Assembly: GCA_027487835.1 (NCBI GenBank)
Contig: JAIYCU010000019.1
Span: 1-64,000, forward strand
From: Bacteroidota bacterium
GTDB taxonomy: Bacteria > Bacteroidota > Bacteroidia > UKL13-3
Direction: 5' to 3'
Length of the DNA stretch: 64,000 nucleotides
The position numbers and the translations under genes were made by a program. Positions 9,172 to 20,200 of this stretch are shown in pieces. Under the pieces are notes generated by a model that ran no database searches, was not told the origin of the DNA, and worked only from the letters and a program-made list of their open reading frames with translations. Every line of letters starts with the position of its first letter. The first letter of the stretch is position 1.

Positions 9172-10533
9172 GTGAAGAAATTAATAGAAACATTTCAAAA
9201 CATATTCCGCATCGAGGAACTAAGGTACAAACTACTTGTTACCTTCTGGATGTTACTTGCCTACCGCTTGGGTACCTATGTAACGCTGCCAGGTGTAGAT
9301 CCAAACATGTTGGAAGGTTCTGCTCAACAGGCTGAAGGTGGTATTTTTGGCTTGATTAATACTTTTGCAGGTGGTGCCTTTGCAAGGGGTTCTATTTTTG
9401 CACTTGGTATTATGCCTTATATCTCAGCTTCAATCGTTGTTCAATTAATGAGTTTAGCTGTTCCTTCCTTTCAAAGATTACAGAAAGAGGGTGAAGATGG
9501 TAGACGCAAAATCAATCAAATTACTAGGTACTTAACAATTGTGATTACAGCAGTTCAATCAATTGGTTTTTTAATAAATCTTAGAACTGAAAATCCTCAA
9601 GCAATTATCTCGGTTACTAATCCTGAAGTTATTTCAAACTTCATGTTTATGCTCAGCTCTGTTGTGGTTTTAACTTCTAGTACCATGTTTGTAATGTGGT
9701 TAGGAGAGAGAATTACAGAAAAGGGTATTGGAAATGGTATTTCACTTATCATCATGATTGGTATTATTGCACGTCTCCCTGAAGCTTTAGTGAAGGAATT
9801 CAACTTTAAATTAGGTGAATCAGGAGGTGGTTTGGTTATATTCCTTGTCGAATTGGCTGTCTTGTTCGCGGTAATTATGGTCACCATTCTACTTGTTCAA
9901 GGCACACGTAAGATACCGGTACAATATGCTAAGCGTATTGTTGGAAATAGACAATATGGAGGAGCTAGACAATATATACCTCTTAAGGTTAATGCAGCTG
10001 GAGTTATGCCAATCATTTTTGCGCAAGCATTAATGTTCATTCCTAGTACCATTGCCCAATTCTTCCCTGATTATGAAACAATGCAAGGAGTTATGGGTGC
10101 TTTCATTAATCCTATGGGTTGGGTCTATAATGTTACTTTTGCAACTTTGATTATTCTTTTTACCTATTTCTACACAGCTATTACGGTAAATGCTAATCAA
10201 ATTGCGGATGAAATGAAAAGAAACGGTGGCTTTATCCCAGGTGTTAAACCAGGTAAATCTACTGCGGATTTTATAGACAACGTTATGTCGAGAATTACAC
10301 TTCCAGGTGCTTTCTTCTTAGCTTTCGTTGCCATACTTCCGTCTTTAGCGAGTATTTTTAACATAAATAGTCAGTTTGCTCAATTCTATGGAGGCACTTC
10401 TTTACTCATCCTTGTGGGTGTGGTTTTAGATACCCTACAGCAAGTTGAGAGTCATTTAATGATGCGTCATTATGATGGATTGATGAAAAGTGGAAGAATT
10501 AAAGGGAGACAAACTGCGGGAACTTCAGTTTAA
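9172..10533 (+). CDS. secY: preprotein translocase subunit SecY
   Basis: SecY (453 aa) is the channel of the Sec translocon in the inner membrane and feeds the signal-peptide proteins found later in this window. About ten hydrophobic segments are visible. Conserved blocks include TYVTLPGVD, the GIMPYISASIVVQL plug region, the cytoplasmic loop KRIVGNRQYGGARQYIPLK, and FIPGVKPGKST. The start is GTG at 9172. In many Bacteroidota map follows secY; here only a promoter and infA follow. Confidence 0.96.
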   Translation: MKKLIETFQNIFRIEELRYKLLVTFWMLLAYRLGTYVTLPGVDPNMLEGSAQQAEGGIFGLINTFAGGAFARGSIFALGIMPYISASIVVQLMSLAVPSFQRLQKEGEDGRRKINQITRYLTIVITAVQSIGFLINLRTENPQAIISVTNPEVISNFMFMLSSVVVLTSSTMFVMWLGERITEKGIGNGISLIIMIGIIARLPEALVKEFNFKLGESGGGLVIFLVELAVLFAVIMVTILLVQGTRKIPVQYAKRIVGNRQYGGARQYIPLKVNAAGVMPIIFAQALMFIPSTIAQFFPDYETMQGVMGAFINPMGWVYNVTFATLIILFTYFYTAITVNANQIADEMKRNGGFIPGVKPGKSTADFIDNVMSRITLPGAFFLAFVAILPSLASIFNINSQFAQFYGGTSLLILVGVVLDTLQQVESHLMMRHYDGLMKSGRIKGRQTAGTSV

Positions 10534-10545
10534 TGTAATTATTTC

Positions 10546-10576
10546 GTTGATATTATAAAAATATTACGTATTTTTG
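10546..10576 (+). promoter_or_regulatory. Bacteroidota-type promoter before infA
   Basis: GTTG (10546-10549) and TATTTTTG (10569-10576) are separated by 19 bases in the 62-base gap between secY and infA. This fits the TTTG-N19/20-TAnnTTTG promoter form with one mismatch in the -33 box. Transcription would start near 10581, about 15 bases before the infA ATG, and would drive infA-rpmJ-rpsM-rpsK-rpsD-rpoA-rplQ. Confidence 0.65.
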
Positions 10577-10595
10577 CTCCCCTTTTTCTTACAAT

Positions 10596-10814
10596 ATGCC
10601 AAAGCAATCGCTAATCAAACAAGACGGAACAATCACAGAATCACTGAGTAACGCAATGTTCAGGGTTCAACTAGAAAATGGGCACGAAGTGATTGCCCAT
10701 ATCTCAGGTAAAATGAGAATGCACTACATTAAAATTTTACCTGGTGATAAAGTGTCGATAGAAATGTCGCCATATGACTTAAGTAAAGGTAGAATTATAT
10801 ACAGGTATAAATAA
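10596..10814 (+). CDS. infA: translation initiation factor IF-1
   Basis: IF-1 (72 aa) is an OB-fold protein that occupies the ribosomal A site during initiation. The core [21 protein letters not shown] and the end [20 protein letters not shown] are near-universal. It opens the alpha-operon segment behind its own promoter and is followed 12 bases later by rpmJ. Confidence 0.97.
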   Translation: MPKQSLIKQDGTITESLSNAMFRVQLENGHEVIAHISGKMRMHYIKILPGDKVSIEMSPYDLSKGRIIYRYK

Positions 10815-10826
10815 TAACTGGCAAAA

Positions 10827-10943
10827 ATGAAGATCAGAGCATCTGTAAAGAAGCGCAGTGAAGACTGCATCATTGTTAAGCGTAAAGGAAGAGTTTACAT
10901 CATTAACAAAAAGAACCCTAAGTTTAAACAACGTCAAGGATAA
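10827..10943 (+). CDS. rpmJ: 50S ribosomal protein L36, zinc-free form
   Basis: L36 (38 aa) is too short for most ORF thresholds. The frame from ATG 10827 to TAA 10941-10943 starts [14 protein letters not shown] and ends NPKFKQRQG, clear L36 features. Only one cysteine is present, so the usual C-X2-C...C-X4-H zinc site is missing; this is a zinc-free paralogue type. Together with the zinc-free S14 it suggests low zinc use in these ribosomal proteins. Confidence 0.95.
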   Translation: MKIRASVKKRSEDCIIVKRKGRVYIINKKNPKFKQRQG

Positions 10944-10952
10944 TAAAGTAAT

Positions 10953-11330
10953 ATGGCTCGTATATCAGGTATAGATTTACCCAAAAACAAAAGAGGGGAG
11001 ATAGGTTTAACCTACATCTTCGGTATTGGTCGCTCAACTGCTCAAAAGATATTGACCAGTTGCAATGTATCATGGGACAAGAAAGTAAGTGAGTGGAATG
11101 ACGAAGAGTTAAATGCTATTCGTAAGCACATCACCGAAGGAGTAACTGTAGAAGGGGAACTTCGTTCTGAGCGTCAATTAAACATTAAACGTTTAATGGA
11201 TATTGGCTGCTACAGAGGACTTCGTCACCGTAAGGGCTTGCCTGTTCGTGGACAACGTACACGTACAAATTCTCGCACTCGTAAAGGTAAACGTAAAACA
11301 GTTGCCGGTAAAAAGAAGGTAACTAAATAA
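10953..11330 (+). CDS. rpsM: 30S ribosomal protein S13
   Basis: S13 (125 aa) lies at the top of the 30S head and touches P-site tRNA with its C-terminal tail. [29 protein letters not shown] and the [20 protein letters not shown] block are diagnostic. The tail is rich in lysine, as usual. It starts 9 bases after rpmJ. Confidence 0.96.
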   Translation: MARISGIDLPKNKRGEIGLTYIFGIGRSTAQKILTSCNVSWDKKVSEWNDEELNAIRKHITEGVTVEGELRSERQLNIKRLMDIGCYRGLRHRKGLPVRGQRTRTNSRTRKGKRKTVAGKKKVTK

Positions 11331-11347
11331 TAAGTAATTAAAAGAAA

Positions 11348-11740
11348 ATGGCTGCTAATAACAAAAAAGTAACCAAAAAGAAGACGGTTAGTGTTGAACC
11401 ACATGGTCAAGTACACATTAAGGCTTCTTTTAACAACGTGATTATCTCAATCACTAACCAAACTGGTCAGGTTATTTCATGGGCTTCTGCTGGTAAAATG
11501 GGTTTTAGAGGCTCCAAAAAGAATACACCCTATGCTGCACAAATGGCATCTGCAGATTGCGCGAAAGTTGCAGTTGACTCAGGTTTGAAAAAAGTTGATG
11601 TTTTTATTAAAGGACCTGGTTCTGGTCGTGATTCTGCAATCAGAACCTTACAATCAAGTGGATTAGAAGTTTTATCTATTACAGATATCACCCCGCTACC
11701 ACACAATGGTTGTCGTCCTCCAAAAGCTCGTAGGGTATAA
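11348..11740 (+). CDS. rpsK: 30S ribosomal protein S11
   Basis: S11 (130 aa) forms part of the platform near the E site. [34 protein letters not shown] and the C-terminal [18 protein letters not shown] match the family closely. The gene lies 17 bases after rpsM and 20 bases before rpsD in the normal alpha-operon order. Confidence 0.96.
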   Translation: MAANNKKVTKKKTVSVEPHGQVHIKASFNNVIISITNQTGQVISWASAGKMGFRGSKKNTPYAAQMASADCAKVAVDSGLKKVDVFIKGPGSGRDSAIRTLQSSGLEVLSITDITPLPHNGCRPPKARRV

Positions 11741-11760
11741 TTTAATAATAGAGAAGAGAA

Positions 11761-12369
11761 ATGGCAAGATATATTGGACCCAAAACCAAAATCGCAAGAC
11801 GCTTTAAAGATCCAATTTTTGGACCTGATAAGTCTTTCGAGAAAAGACAAACCCCTCCAGGACAACATGGTGCGTCACGTAAGCGTTCTAAACCTACAGA
11901 ATATGCAATTCAGTTATCTGAAAAACAAAAAGCTAAATATACGTATGGTGTTTTAGAACGTCAGTTTTTCAAAACATTTGAATTAGCCGCTAGAAAAAAA
12001 GGTATTACTGGTGAGAACTTACTAAAGTTCCTAGAATCTAGATTAGATAATACCGTTTTCAGATTAGGCCTAGCACCAACAAGAGGTCAAGCTCGTCAAT
12101 TGGTATCTCATAGACACATCACTGTTAATGGTAATTTGGTTAATATTCCATCTTACCAATTGAAACCTGGTGATGTTATTGCAGTAAGAGAGAAATCTAA
12201 ATCTTTAGAATCTATTACTACTGCTGTTGCTACTAGTAATCCTAAGAAATTTAATTGGATTAACTTCGAAGCAAATGCACTTAGCGGAACTTTTTTAGCT
12301 TATCCAGAGCGTGATCAGATTCCTGAAAATATCAAAGAACAACTCATCGTTGAATTGTATTCAAAATAA
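11761..12369 (+). CDS. rpsD: 30S ribosomal protein S4
   Basis: S4 (202 aa) is a primary 16S rRNA binder and, in E. coli, the translational repressor of this operon. [15 protein letters not shown] at the start and the S4 domain around [19 protein letters not shown] and [13 protein letters not shown] are clear. The N-terminal region has no zinc-binding cysteine cluster. It is followed 19 bases later by rpoA. Confidence 0.96.
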   Translation: MARYIGPKTKIARRFKDPIFGPDKSFEKRQTPPGQHGASRKRSKPTEYAIQLSEKQKAKYTYGVLERQFFKTFELAARKKGITGENLLKFLESRLDNTVFRLGLAPTRGQARQLVSHRHITVNGNLVNIPSYQLKPGDVIAVREKSKSLESITTAVATSNPKKFNWINFEANALSGTFLAYPERDQIPENIKEQLIVELYSK

Positions 12370-12388
12370 TCATTAATCCGGTAAATCA

Positions 12389-13381
12389 ATGGGTATCCTC
12401 GCATTTCAAAAACCTGATAAAGTTATCATGCACAAAGAAACTGACTTTTTTGGTCAGTTTGAATTCCGTCCGCTTGAAAAAGGCTACGGAGTTACCATCG
12501 GTAATTCTTTAAGGAGAATTCTATTGTCTTCACTTGAAGGCTTTGCTATCACTTCAGTTAAAATCACCGGTGTAGATCACGAATTCTCTACCATCAAGGG
12601 AGTAATTGAGGATGTAACTGCAATTGTTTTGAATCTTAAAAAGATTCGTTTCAAGCGCATCGTTGACGGAGTTGATAACGAAAAAGTTTATATCAATATC
12701 AAAGGTCAAAATCAATTTTTGGCTGGTGAAATTGGAAAACATACCAATAGCTTTAAGGTGTTAAACCCTGAATTAGTTATTTGTAACATGGAGCCTTTCG
12801 TTCACCTAGAAGTTGAACTTACAGTTGAAAAGGGCAGAGGTTACGTGCCAGCTGAAGAGAATAAAAATAAGGATGCTTCTATTGGTGTAATAGCCATTGA
12901 CTCAATTTTCACTCCTATTAAGAATGTGAAATTTAGCGTAGAAGATTTTCGCGTAGAACAAAAAACCGACTACGAAAAGTTAGCTATCGAGATTCAAACA
13001 GATGGTTCAATTCATCCAGAAGATGCTTTAAAAGAAGCTGCAAAAATTCTTATACAACACTTTATGTTATTCTCTGATGAGTTAATCACATTGGATACGC
13101 AAGTGAAAGAACCAACCCAAGAAGTTGATGAAAATTATCTTCAGGTTCGCAAAATTCTTAAAACTCCTCTATCTGATTTAGATTTATCAGTGCGTGCTTA
13201 CAATTGCTTGAAAGCTGCTGATATTAAATCTTTGGCCGATTTAGTTTCTTATGATATTGCAGACCTACTTAAGTTCCGCAATTTTGGTAAGAAATCACTT
13301 AGCGAATTAGAAGAGCTTGTTAGAGACAAAGGTTTAACTTTTGGTATTGATGTTTCTAAATATAAATTAGATCAGGAATAA
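12389..13381 (+). CDS. rpoA: DNA-directed RNA polymerase subunit alpha
   Basis: RpoA (330 aa) dimerises to start RNA polymerase assembly. The N-terminal domain carries [20 protein letters not shown] and [15 protein letters not shown]. The C-terminal domain from about residue 255 has the helix-hairpin-helix DNA-binding region around [20 protein letters not shown] and [14 protein letters not shown]. Length and domain order are ordinary. It lies between rpsD and rplQ as in most bacteria. Confidence 0.97.
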   Translation: MGILAFQKPDKVIMHKETDFFGQFEFRPLEKGYGVTIGNSLRRILLSSLEGFAITSVKITGVDHEFSTIKGVIEDVTAIVLNLKKIRFKRIVDGVDNEKVYINIKGQNQFLAGEIGKHTNSFKVLNPELVICNMEPFVHLEVELTVEKGRGYVPAEENKNKDASIGVIAIDSIFTPIKNVKFSVEDFRVEQKTDYEKLAIEIQTDGSIHPEDALKEAAKILIQHFMLFSDELITLDTQVKEPTQEVDENYLQVRKILKTPLSDLDLSVRAYNCLKAADIKSLADLVSYDIADLLKFRNFGKKSLSELEELVRDKGLTFGIDVSKYKLDQE

Positions 13382-13425
13382 TTAATTGGATGCACAAACA
13401 TCCAGACAGACAATAGGTAAAGATC

Positions 13426-13896
13426 ATGAGACACGGAAAAACATTTAATCATTTAGGTAGAACTGCAACCCATAGAAAGTCGTTGTTGTCAAATATGGCT
13501 ACTTCGCTAATTCTTCATAAACGCATTACCACAACTACGGCTAAAGCTAAGGAATTACGCAAGTACATAGAGCCTCTTATTACTAAAGCAAAGGACGATT
13601 CTACTCACTCTAGAAGGGTTGTATTTAGTTACCTTAAAAGTAAAGAATCTACTTCAGAATTATTTGGAGCAGTTGCGCAAAAAGTTGCTGATAGACCAGG
13701 TGGATATACCCGCATTCTAAAGTTAATGAACCGTAAAGGTGATAACGCAGAAATGGCTATCATTGAATTAGTTGATTTCAACGAGAATTTATTGAAAGAT
13801 ACTAGCACTAAAACTGCTACTAAAAGAACGAGAAGAGGAAAGAAAACTGCAGCGGTGGAAACTGCTACAGAAGCTGCTACCGAAGAAAACGCATAG
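13426..13896 (+). CDS. rplQ: 50S ribosomal protein L17 with extended tail
   Basis: L17 (156 aa) is a 50S protein near the tunnel exit. [20 protein letters not shown] and the [22 protein letters not shown] segment identify it. The last ~35 residues form a low-complexity tail of Lys/Arg ([12 protein letters not shown]) followed by Ala/Glu/Thr, common in Bacteroidota L17 and absent from E. coli. It is the last gene of the cluster and is followed by a strong terminator. Confidence 0.95.
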   Translation: MRHGKTFNHLGRTATHRKSLLSNMATSLILHKRITTTTAKAKELRKYIEPLITKAKDDSTHSRRVVFSYLKSKESTSELFGAVAQKVADRPGGYTRILKLMNRKGDNAEMAIIELVDFNENLLKDTSTKTATKRTRRGKKTAAVETATEAATEENA

Positions 13897-13914
13897 TCGT
13901 TATCTCTATAAAAG

Positions 13915-13951
13915 AAAAGCCTGTTTCAATATTTTGAAACAGGCTTTTTTG
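13915..13951 (+). terminator. rho-independent terminator of the ribosomal cluster
   Basis: A perfect 15-bp stem with arms AAAAGCCTGTTTCAA (13915-13929) and its complement (13934-13948), a 4-base loop, and a run of T follow the rplQ stop by 18 bases. It ends the alpha-operon transcript. Its arms closely resemble those of the terminator at 28411. Confidence 0.93.
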
Positions 13952-14211
13952 TTTGACCCATTTGGTAGTTTACACTCCTTCAATAATCCATTCGAAAAAT
14001 AATCAAAAATGCGATAATGCACAAGGGTTCCATTAACTTAACTAAACTTAAAGCGTACAATATTCTTTTCCTATTTCTTTAGGCTTCCCGCTTACCTTAG
14101 TCTCTTTTTTTGTATAGTTACATAGGTTTTTCTTCAATTGATACAAATACTTGCGTTTTAAGCCTAATATGCCTTAGCTTTAAACCCTTTATCATCTTTA
14201 TCGCGCTAGCC
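13952..14211. other. intergenic region before the giant PKD gene
   Basis: About 260 AT-rich bases between the rplQ terminator and the start of the giant secreted protein. The giant gene's open frame extends back to a TTG at 14110, but those codons precede the signal peptide and are unlikely to be translated. I see no convincing TAnnTTTG promoter, no RNA gene and no repeat here. Confidence 0.5.
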
Positions 14212-17200
14212 ATGCAGCATTTTCTACGTCTTGTAACTTTTTGTCTTTTTAGCCTATTGCTCCATCGCAATGCATTGGCTCAACCTGCTATTTTTCTTGA
14301 TAGTAATTTGGTAAGAACGCTTGCGGGTGCAGGTACCGTAGGAAATGTTAATGCCATTGGCTCCTTCGCTAGGTTCAATGAGCCAACGGGCGTTTGTGTA
14401 GATACCTTTGGAAATATTTATGTGGCGGATTATGCCAATCATTCTATCCGAAAGGTTAACCCAATTACGGGTGAGGTTACCTTGTTTGCTGGTTCTGGCC
14501 TTGCAGGCTATGCCGATGGAATTGGTGCCGCAGCAAGTTTTAATTCGCCCACCGGTTTAACGTGTGATAAAGCTGGAAATGTTTATGTGGCCGATCAATT
14601 TAATCTGCGCATTCGAAAGATTACCCCGGCTGGCGAGGTTTCTACTTTTGCAGGTACTGGTAATGTAGGTACGCTTAATGGCGCTGCCTCAGCTGCTACT
14701 TTTACTTTCCCCTGCGGCATTGCCCTTGATACCAATGGCAATTTTTATGTAGCGGATCAGTATAGCCATGTGATACGAAAAATTAGTAATACAGGCACTG
14801 TTTCTGTTTTTGCTGGCACGCCCAATGCGGCCGGTTTTGTAAATGGACAAGATGTGCTGGCTAGGTTTAATACCCCAACGGGTGTGGCGGTAGACTTGCA
14901 AGGGAATGTTTATGTGGCCGACAATAAAAATAATTGTGTTCGAAAGATTACCCCAAGTGGACTGGTTTCTACTTTAGCGGGAAATGGCACCAATGGTTAT
15001 GCAGATGGGATAGGCACCAATGCGGTGTTTTTAGCTCCCTCTGGCCTGTATGCAGATGACTTAGGAAATGTATATGTGTCTGATAAAAATAACCAACGCA
15101 TCAGAAAGATTGCTACCAATGGAATGGTATCAACCCTGCTTGGAGATGGCATTTACCAAGGCTTAAATGGAAATGGAATCTTAGGTAGGGTAGGCAACCC
15201 ATATGGTATCGCCTTAGATAAAGCAGGACGTGCCTTAATTGTTGAAACGGGTTTTCACCTGCTTCGCAGAACAGCAGCCACCTTTATTGATACGTTTTAT
15301 ACAAAAATTACCCAAGCTTCTACGGTTAACAGCTTCTCCTTTACGGCGTATCAATTAACCACCAACGCAGACGTAGTAGCAAGCCCGGGTTTTCAGATTT
15401 CTTTGAGTAGGGATTTTGGCTTTACAGATTCTCTTTCTATTTCTCCCCTCAATGGCATCGTAAATCAAACCATTTATGTTCGGTGTTTAAGCAATACCAA
15501 TGGGGGTATTATAACAGGTGTTGCACAAATTAAAAGTCTTGGTGCCAACACGGTTTCGGTGCCACTTGTGGCTTCGGTTTCTTGTGATGGACTCAACATT
15601 CAACCCAATTATGTGCGAGATGCTGTAGCAGGTGTTCCGTATAGTTTTGGCTTTTCAGCCCAACAAGTAGGGCAACTCTCTTGGTCGCTTGCGGCTGGCA
15701 ATTTGCCTAATGGACTTACTTTAAACGCACTTACAGGAGAAATAGCGGGTACTACCAATGCGGTAGGTTCTTATACTTTTACCCTTCAAGGTTTGGCCTC
15801 GGCCACATGCCTTGTGCAACAAAATTATAGCATGCTGGTGGTAAATACTGCCCTGCCAAGGTTTGGATACTTTGTTAATTCTTGTGCCAATAGAACCATT
15901 CAGTTTTATGATTCATCCCTTATTGCCAATACTTATCTATGGGATTTTGGGGATGGCACAAATTCTACGCTTAAGAGTCCTTCTAAAACCTATAGCAAAG
16001 ATTCTATTTACCTCGTTACACTTACCATCAATGGAACTGTTTCTTTCTCTCGAAGCATTGCTGTGTATGCAACGCCAGTTTCGCCTGTCATTAGCACTTC
16101 AAATGATTGTAATTTTCAATATTCTTTTCAAGGAGCACCCCTAGGTGGGCAATATACCTACCAATGGATGTTTGAGGGAGGCAATGGTTCCGACTCACTT
16201 TCGCGCGTTGTTAACAGAAGGTATCTTAGCACAGATACTGCCCAAGTGTATTTACTGCTTACCTCAGGTGGCAGGTGCACTGTGGCTTCAAATGTGCTTC
16301 GGTTCAAACCGACCCTTTATGCCCCCATTGTAAAAGCAGGCATTGGTGTGAGTGCACCCGGAAATAATTTTTGCACCAATAATAGAATTATAAGCAATAC
16401 CAGTAGCAGTGGATTATTGGCTTATACCTTAAGTGTGAATGGTGGACCCTTTTTACCCATTACGGCTTCAGTAAATTTAAATGGTTTAAGCAAAGGTACC
16501 TATCAATTAAAATTGGCAACCCACAATGGAATTTGTTTCGACACGGCCAATGCAAGTTTTGTGATTTCTACCACTACCGCTGCTTTTACAGAACAAGCTA
16601 GTACCTGCAATGCTTCTGTTCAGTTTACCAATACTTCTTTTGCCGAAGAACCACTTGCATTAACTTATTCATGGATTTTTGGTGCGCCTCAAAAGGGAAG
16701 TTCTACCCTTGTTAACCCCTTGTTTAATTTTGGAAGTGGCGGCGTTGATACCGTTTTTTTAACGGTTACAGCTGCTAATGGGTGCTCAAATTCTATCCAA
16801 AAAGCAATTACCATTAGCAATGGTACCACACCAAACCCATCGTTTACTTGGCAAGCCAATCAACCTTGTAACAACCGCATTCAATTTACAAACACCTCTA
16901 ACAATGGGGCCACTTCTTACCTATGGAGTTTTGGCGATAGTACCTCTAGCACCGCTTTGCATCCTAGCAAATCTTATGGAGATACAGGCAATTATACGGT
17001 AATACTTTATGCGTTTAATGGCACTTGTACTACCGCTATCCTGCAAACTGTGCGCATCGTGCCTGGTGCAATAGGGCCCTTTGCACAATTTACTATTAAT
17101 AAAGATAATCAACTTTTCTCTGCGCAATCTTTTGATTTTGCAAATGCAAGCAAACACCTTGGTGCTGGCTTTAATAGCAGTTATCAATGGGAGTTTGGCG

Positions 17201-20200
17201 ATGGTAGATTCTCAACTAATACTTTTGTATTTAATAAAGTATATGCAGATACGGGTAATTTTTGGGTAAGGCTTATTGCTACCAATAATTTAGGTTGCAA
17301 GGATACCATTTATAAAGGGGTTCGGGTTGAACCAATTGAGTGGGTTAGGTTTGGATATCAAACACCAAGTTGCACCACGCGCAGCATTCAGTTTATAGAT
17401 TCATCTTACCTTGCTAGCTCATGGTTTTGGGAGTTTGGGGATGGAGATACTTCTACCCAAAGAAACCCTATGCATACCTATGCAAAGGATTCAAGTTATT
17501 GGGTTAAGTTAACCATAAATGGCATAAGAACTACCCTTAGAAATATTGAAATTATAAATCAAGCACCTATTAGTGCCATTAGTTCTTCAGTGAATTGTGC
17601 CTATGAATTTAGTTTTTTTGGTGCGCCTTTAGGACAGAATTATAGCTATCATTGGCAGTTTTTAGGAGGCACAGGAAGCGATACTACCCTTCGCATTCCC
17701 ACTAGAACCTATACTTCGCCTGGTTTAACTTCTGTAGATTTAACCGTTTATAACCAAGGCAAGTGTCCGGTTTCAGCCCCCCAATTTATATTTACGCCCA
17801 CCATTGTACAAAATGGGTTTACCACTAAAGCAATGGTATATGCGCCTGATAGCAACTTGTGCTCAACCACCCGCATTATTAAAAATGAAGGCCTAGGCGC
17901 TAATTTGTATTTATGGCGCATAGACAAGGGTGCTTTTGATACCCTCTTTACGGCAGATACGCTTACTGGTTTGGCACCAGGGCCGCATATTGTTCAGGTG
18001 GTTGGTAGCAAAGGATTTTGTGTAGATACCTTAAACTTCCCTTTTATCATTAGTGCACCGGTCCCTTCCTTTATTGCCATCCCTAGTGCATGCAACCAAC
18101 AAGTAAATTTTTTAAGTACTTCTACTGTTACAGATAATGGTTCCCTAACCTATCAATGGTTTTTTGGTAAGCCTTTAAAAGGAACTGCAAATACCCAAAA
18201 TGCAAGTTTTAATTTTGGGGTGGCTGGCTTAGACTCGGCTTTCTTAACCTTAACAAGTTCTAGTGGCTGTTCCTTAACCCTTGGTAAAAGTGTATTGGTG
18301 GGCAATGGCACCGGACCAAATGCTAGTTTTGTATCAACTTTAGCAAATACCACCTGCCGTAATTTAATTCAATTTACCAATACCACCGGGGCAGGATTTT
18401 CATATTACTGGGATTTTGGAGATAGTAGTTTTAGCACCCTTGCCAATCCTTTGCATGGCTTTGCCAAATTAGGAAGCTATACAGTTACGCTAACCGTAAG
18501 TAATGGCAGTTGCAGCTCGGTGGCTACCAAAATAATTCAAATAGATTCTGGTGCATTTGGGCCAGCAGCTAGGTTTAGTTTGAACCAAGTGAGCATGCCA
18601 ATAGATAACCATAGTTTTACCTTTATCAATGCGAGTTCACATTTGGGCAATAATGCTTGGAATACTAAATATACTTGGAATACTGGAGATGGATTTATCG
18701 ATTCAACCACCAATTCAATTTATAATAAAAAATATAGCGCACCAGGCACTTATTTGATTTCATTAAGGGCTACCAATTCTTTGGGATGTGCTGATGTGTA
18801 CACAGCCCCCGTAACGGTATACCCTGTGGTGCAGGCAAAGTTTGGTTTTGTGCAAAATGCATGTAGCAATCGTTTGGTTCAATTTAGAGATTCATCCAGT
18901 TTGGCCACTAGCTATAAATGGTATTTTGGGGATGGAGATTCATCTAGCTTGGCAAATCCATCGCATCTTTATTTAAAAGATAGCATGTATACAGTTAGGT
19001 TATTCATTAATGGAACGCATAGCATAGACCAAGCAGTTACGGTGGCAACTACACCTGTAATTGGCAGTTTAAGTGCGCTTGCCGCTTGCGATAATATGTA
19101 TGGTTTTTATGGCGCACCTATTGGCAATCAGTATAATTATTATTGGGGTTTTTCAGCGGGTAGTTTTGGAAGCGATACCTTCTTGCGCGTTCCTTTTAGA
19201 GGGTATTCAGTAGCAGGTATTAAAACGGTTACCTTACAAGTGCGTTCCTATGGCAGGTGTGCAGCAAATGCAACACCACTTAGCTTTAATGCAGCGGTAT
19301 TTGTTCCAAGTGCCAAAGCTGCATTTGAAGTAGTACCGCCTGTTGGGCAAAATTATTGTTCTAATAATCGTGTAATTAATAATTTAAGTAATCCTGGTTT
19401 ATTGTCTTATACCTATAGCTTAAACGGTGGACCTTTTATTCCCTTAGGGATTTCTGCGGCCATTAATAATTTATCACCTGGCTACCACTTAATAAGAATG
19501 GCTGTTTATAACGGCAATTGTGCCGATACGGTGGCAGATGTAATTAATATTTCTACCCCTGTCCCTAATTTTGAATCGGTAGCGAGTAATTGCAATCAAT
19601 TGGTGAGTTTCAAGAATCTATCCACTACCAATGACTTGGCCGGCATGAGCTATGCTTGGCAGTTTGGCTCGCCCGTAAAAGGAGGCTCAAATGCAAGCAA
19701 TCCAGTATTTAATTTTGTTGTACCAGGCATAGATACGGTTACCTTAACAGCCACTTCACAAAGTGGTTGTGCAGTGAGTATAAAGAAGGCAATCACAGCC
19801 GGATTAGGGTCAACCCAACTGCCTTTAGATTTTAGTTATTCTGTGGCGCCAAATTCTTGCAGCAACCGCATCCAATTTAACAACCTTAGTCCGGCAGATA
19901 CCGCCTTGCGATTTACATGGAATTTTCCGGATGGTACTTCTGATATCAGGTTGAGTCCGGTAAAAACCTTTTCAGACACTGGCAATTTAGAGGTGATATT
20001 AATTGGTAATAAAAATGGTTGCTTTAGTACGCTTGCTAAAACGGTCAATCTGCCTTTTGGAAGCTTTGGTCCAATTGCTGCCTTTATCCCTAATAATCCT
20101 GCGCAAGATTTTGTTGGCCATTCCTTTAATTTCTTAAACAATAGTTCCTCTTTGGGATTGGGTTGGGTTGTAGCGCACCGCTGGAGTTTTGGAGATGGCA

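Noticed and set aside
14110-14211. Extended N-terminus of the giant PKD protein from a TTG at 14110
   Set aside because: The ATG at 14212 begins a standard signal peptide; the extra residues would precede it and block export.
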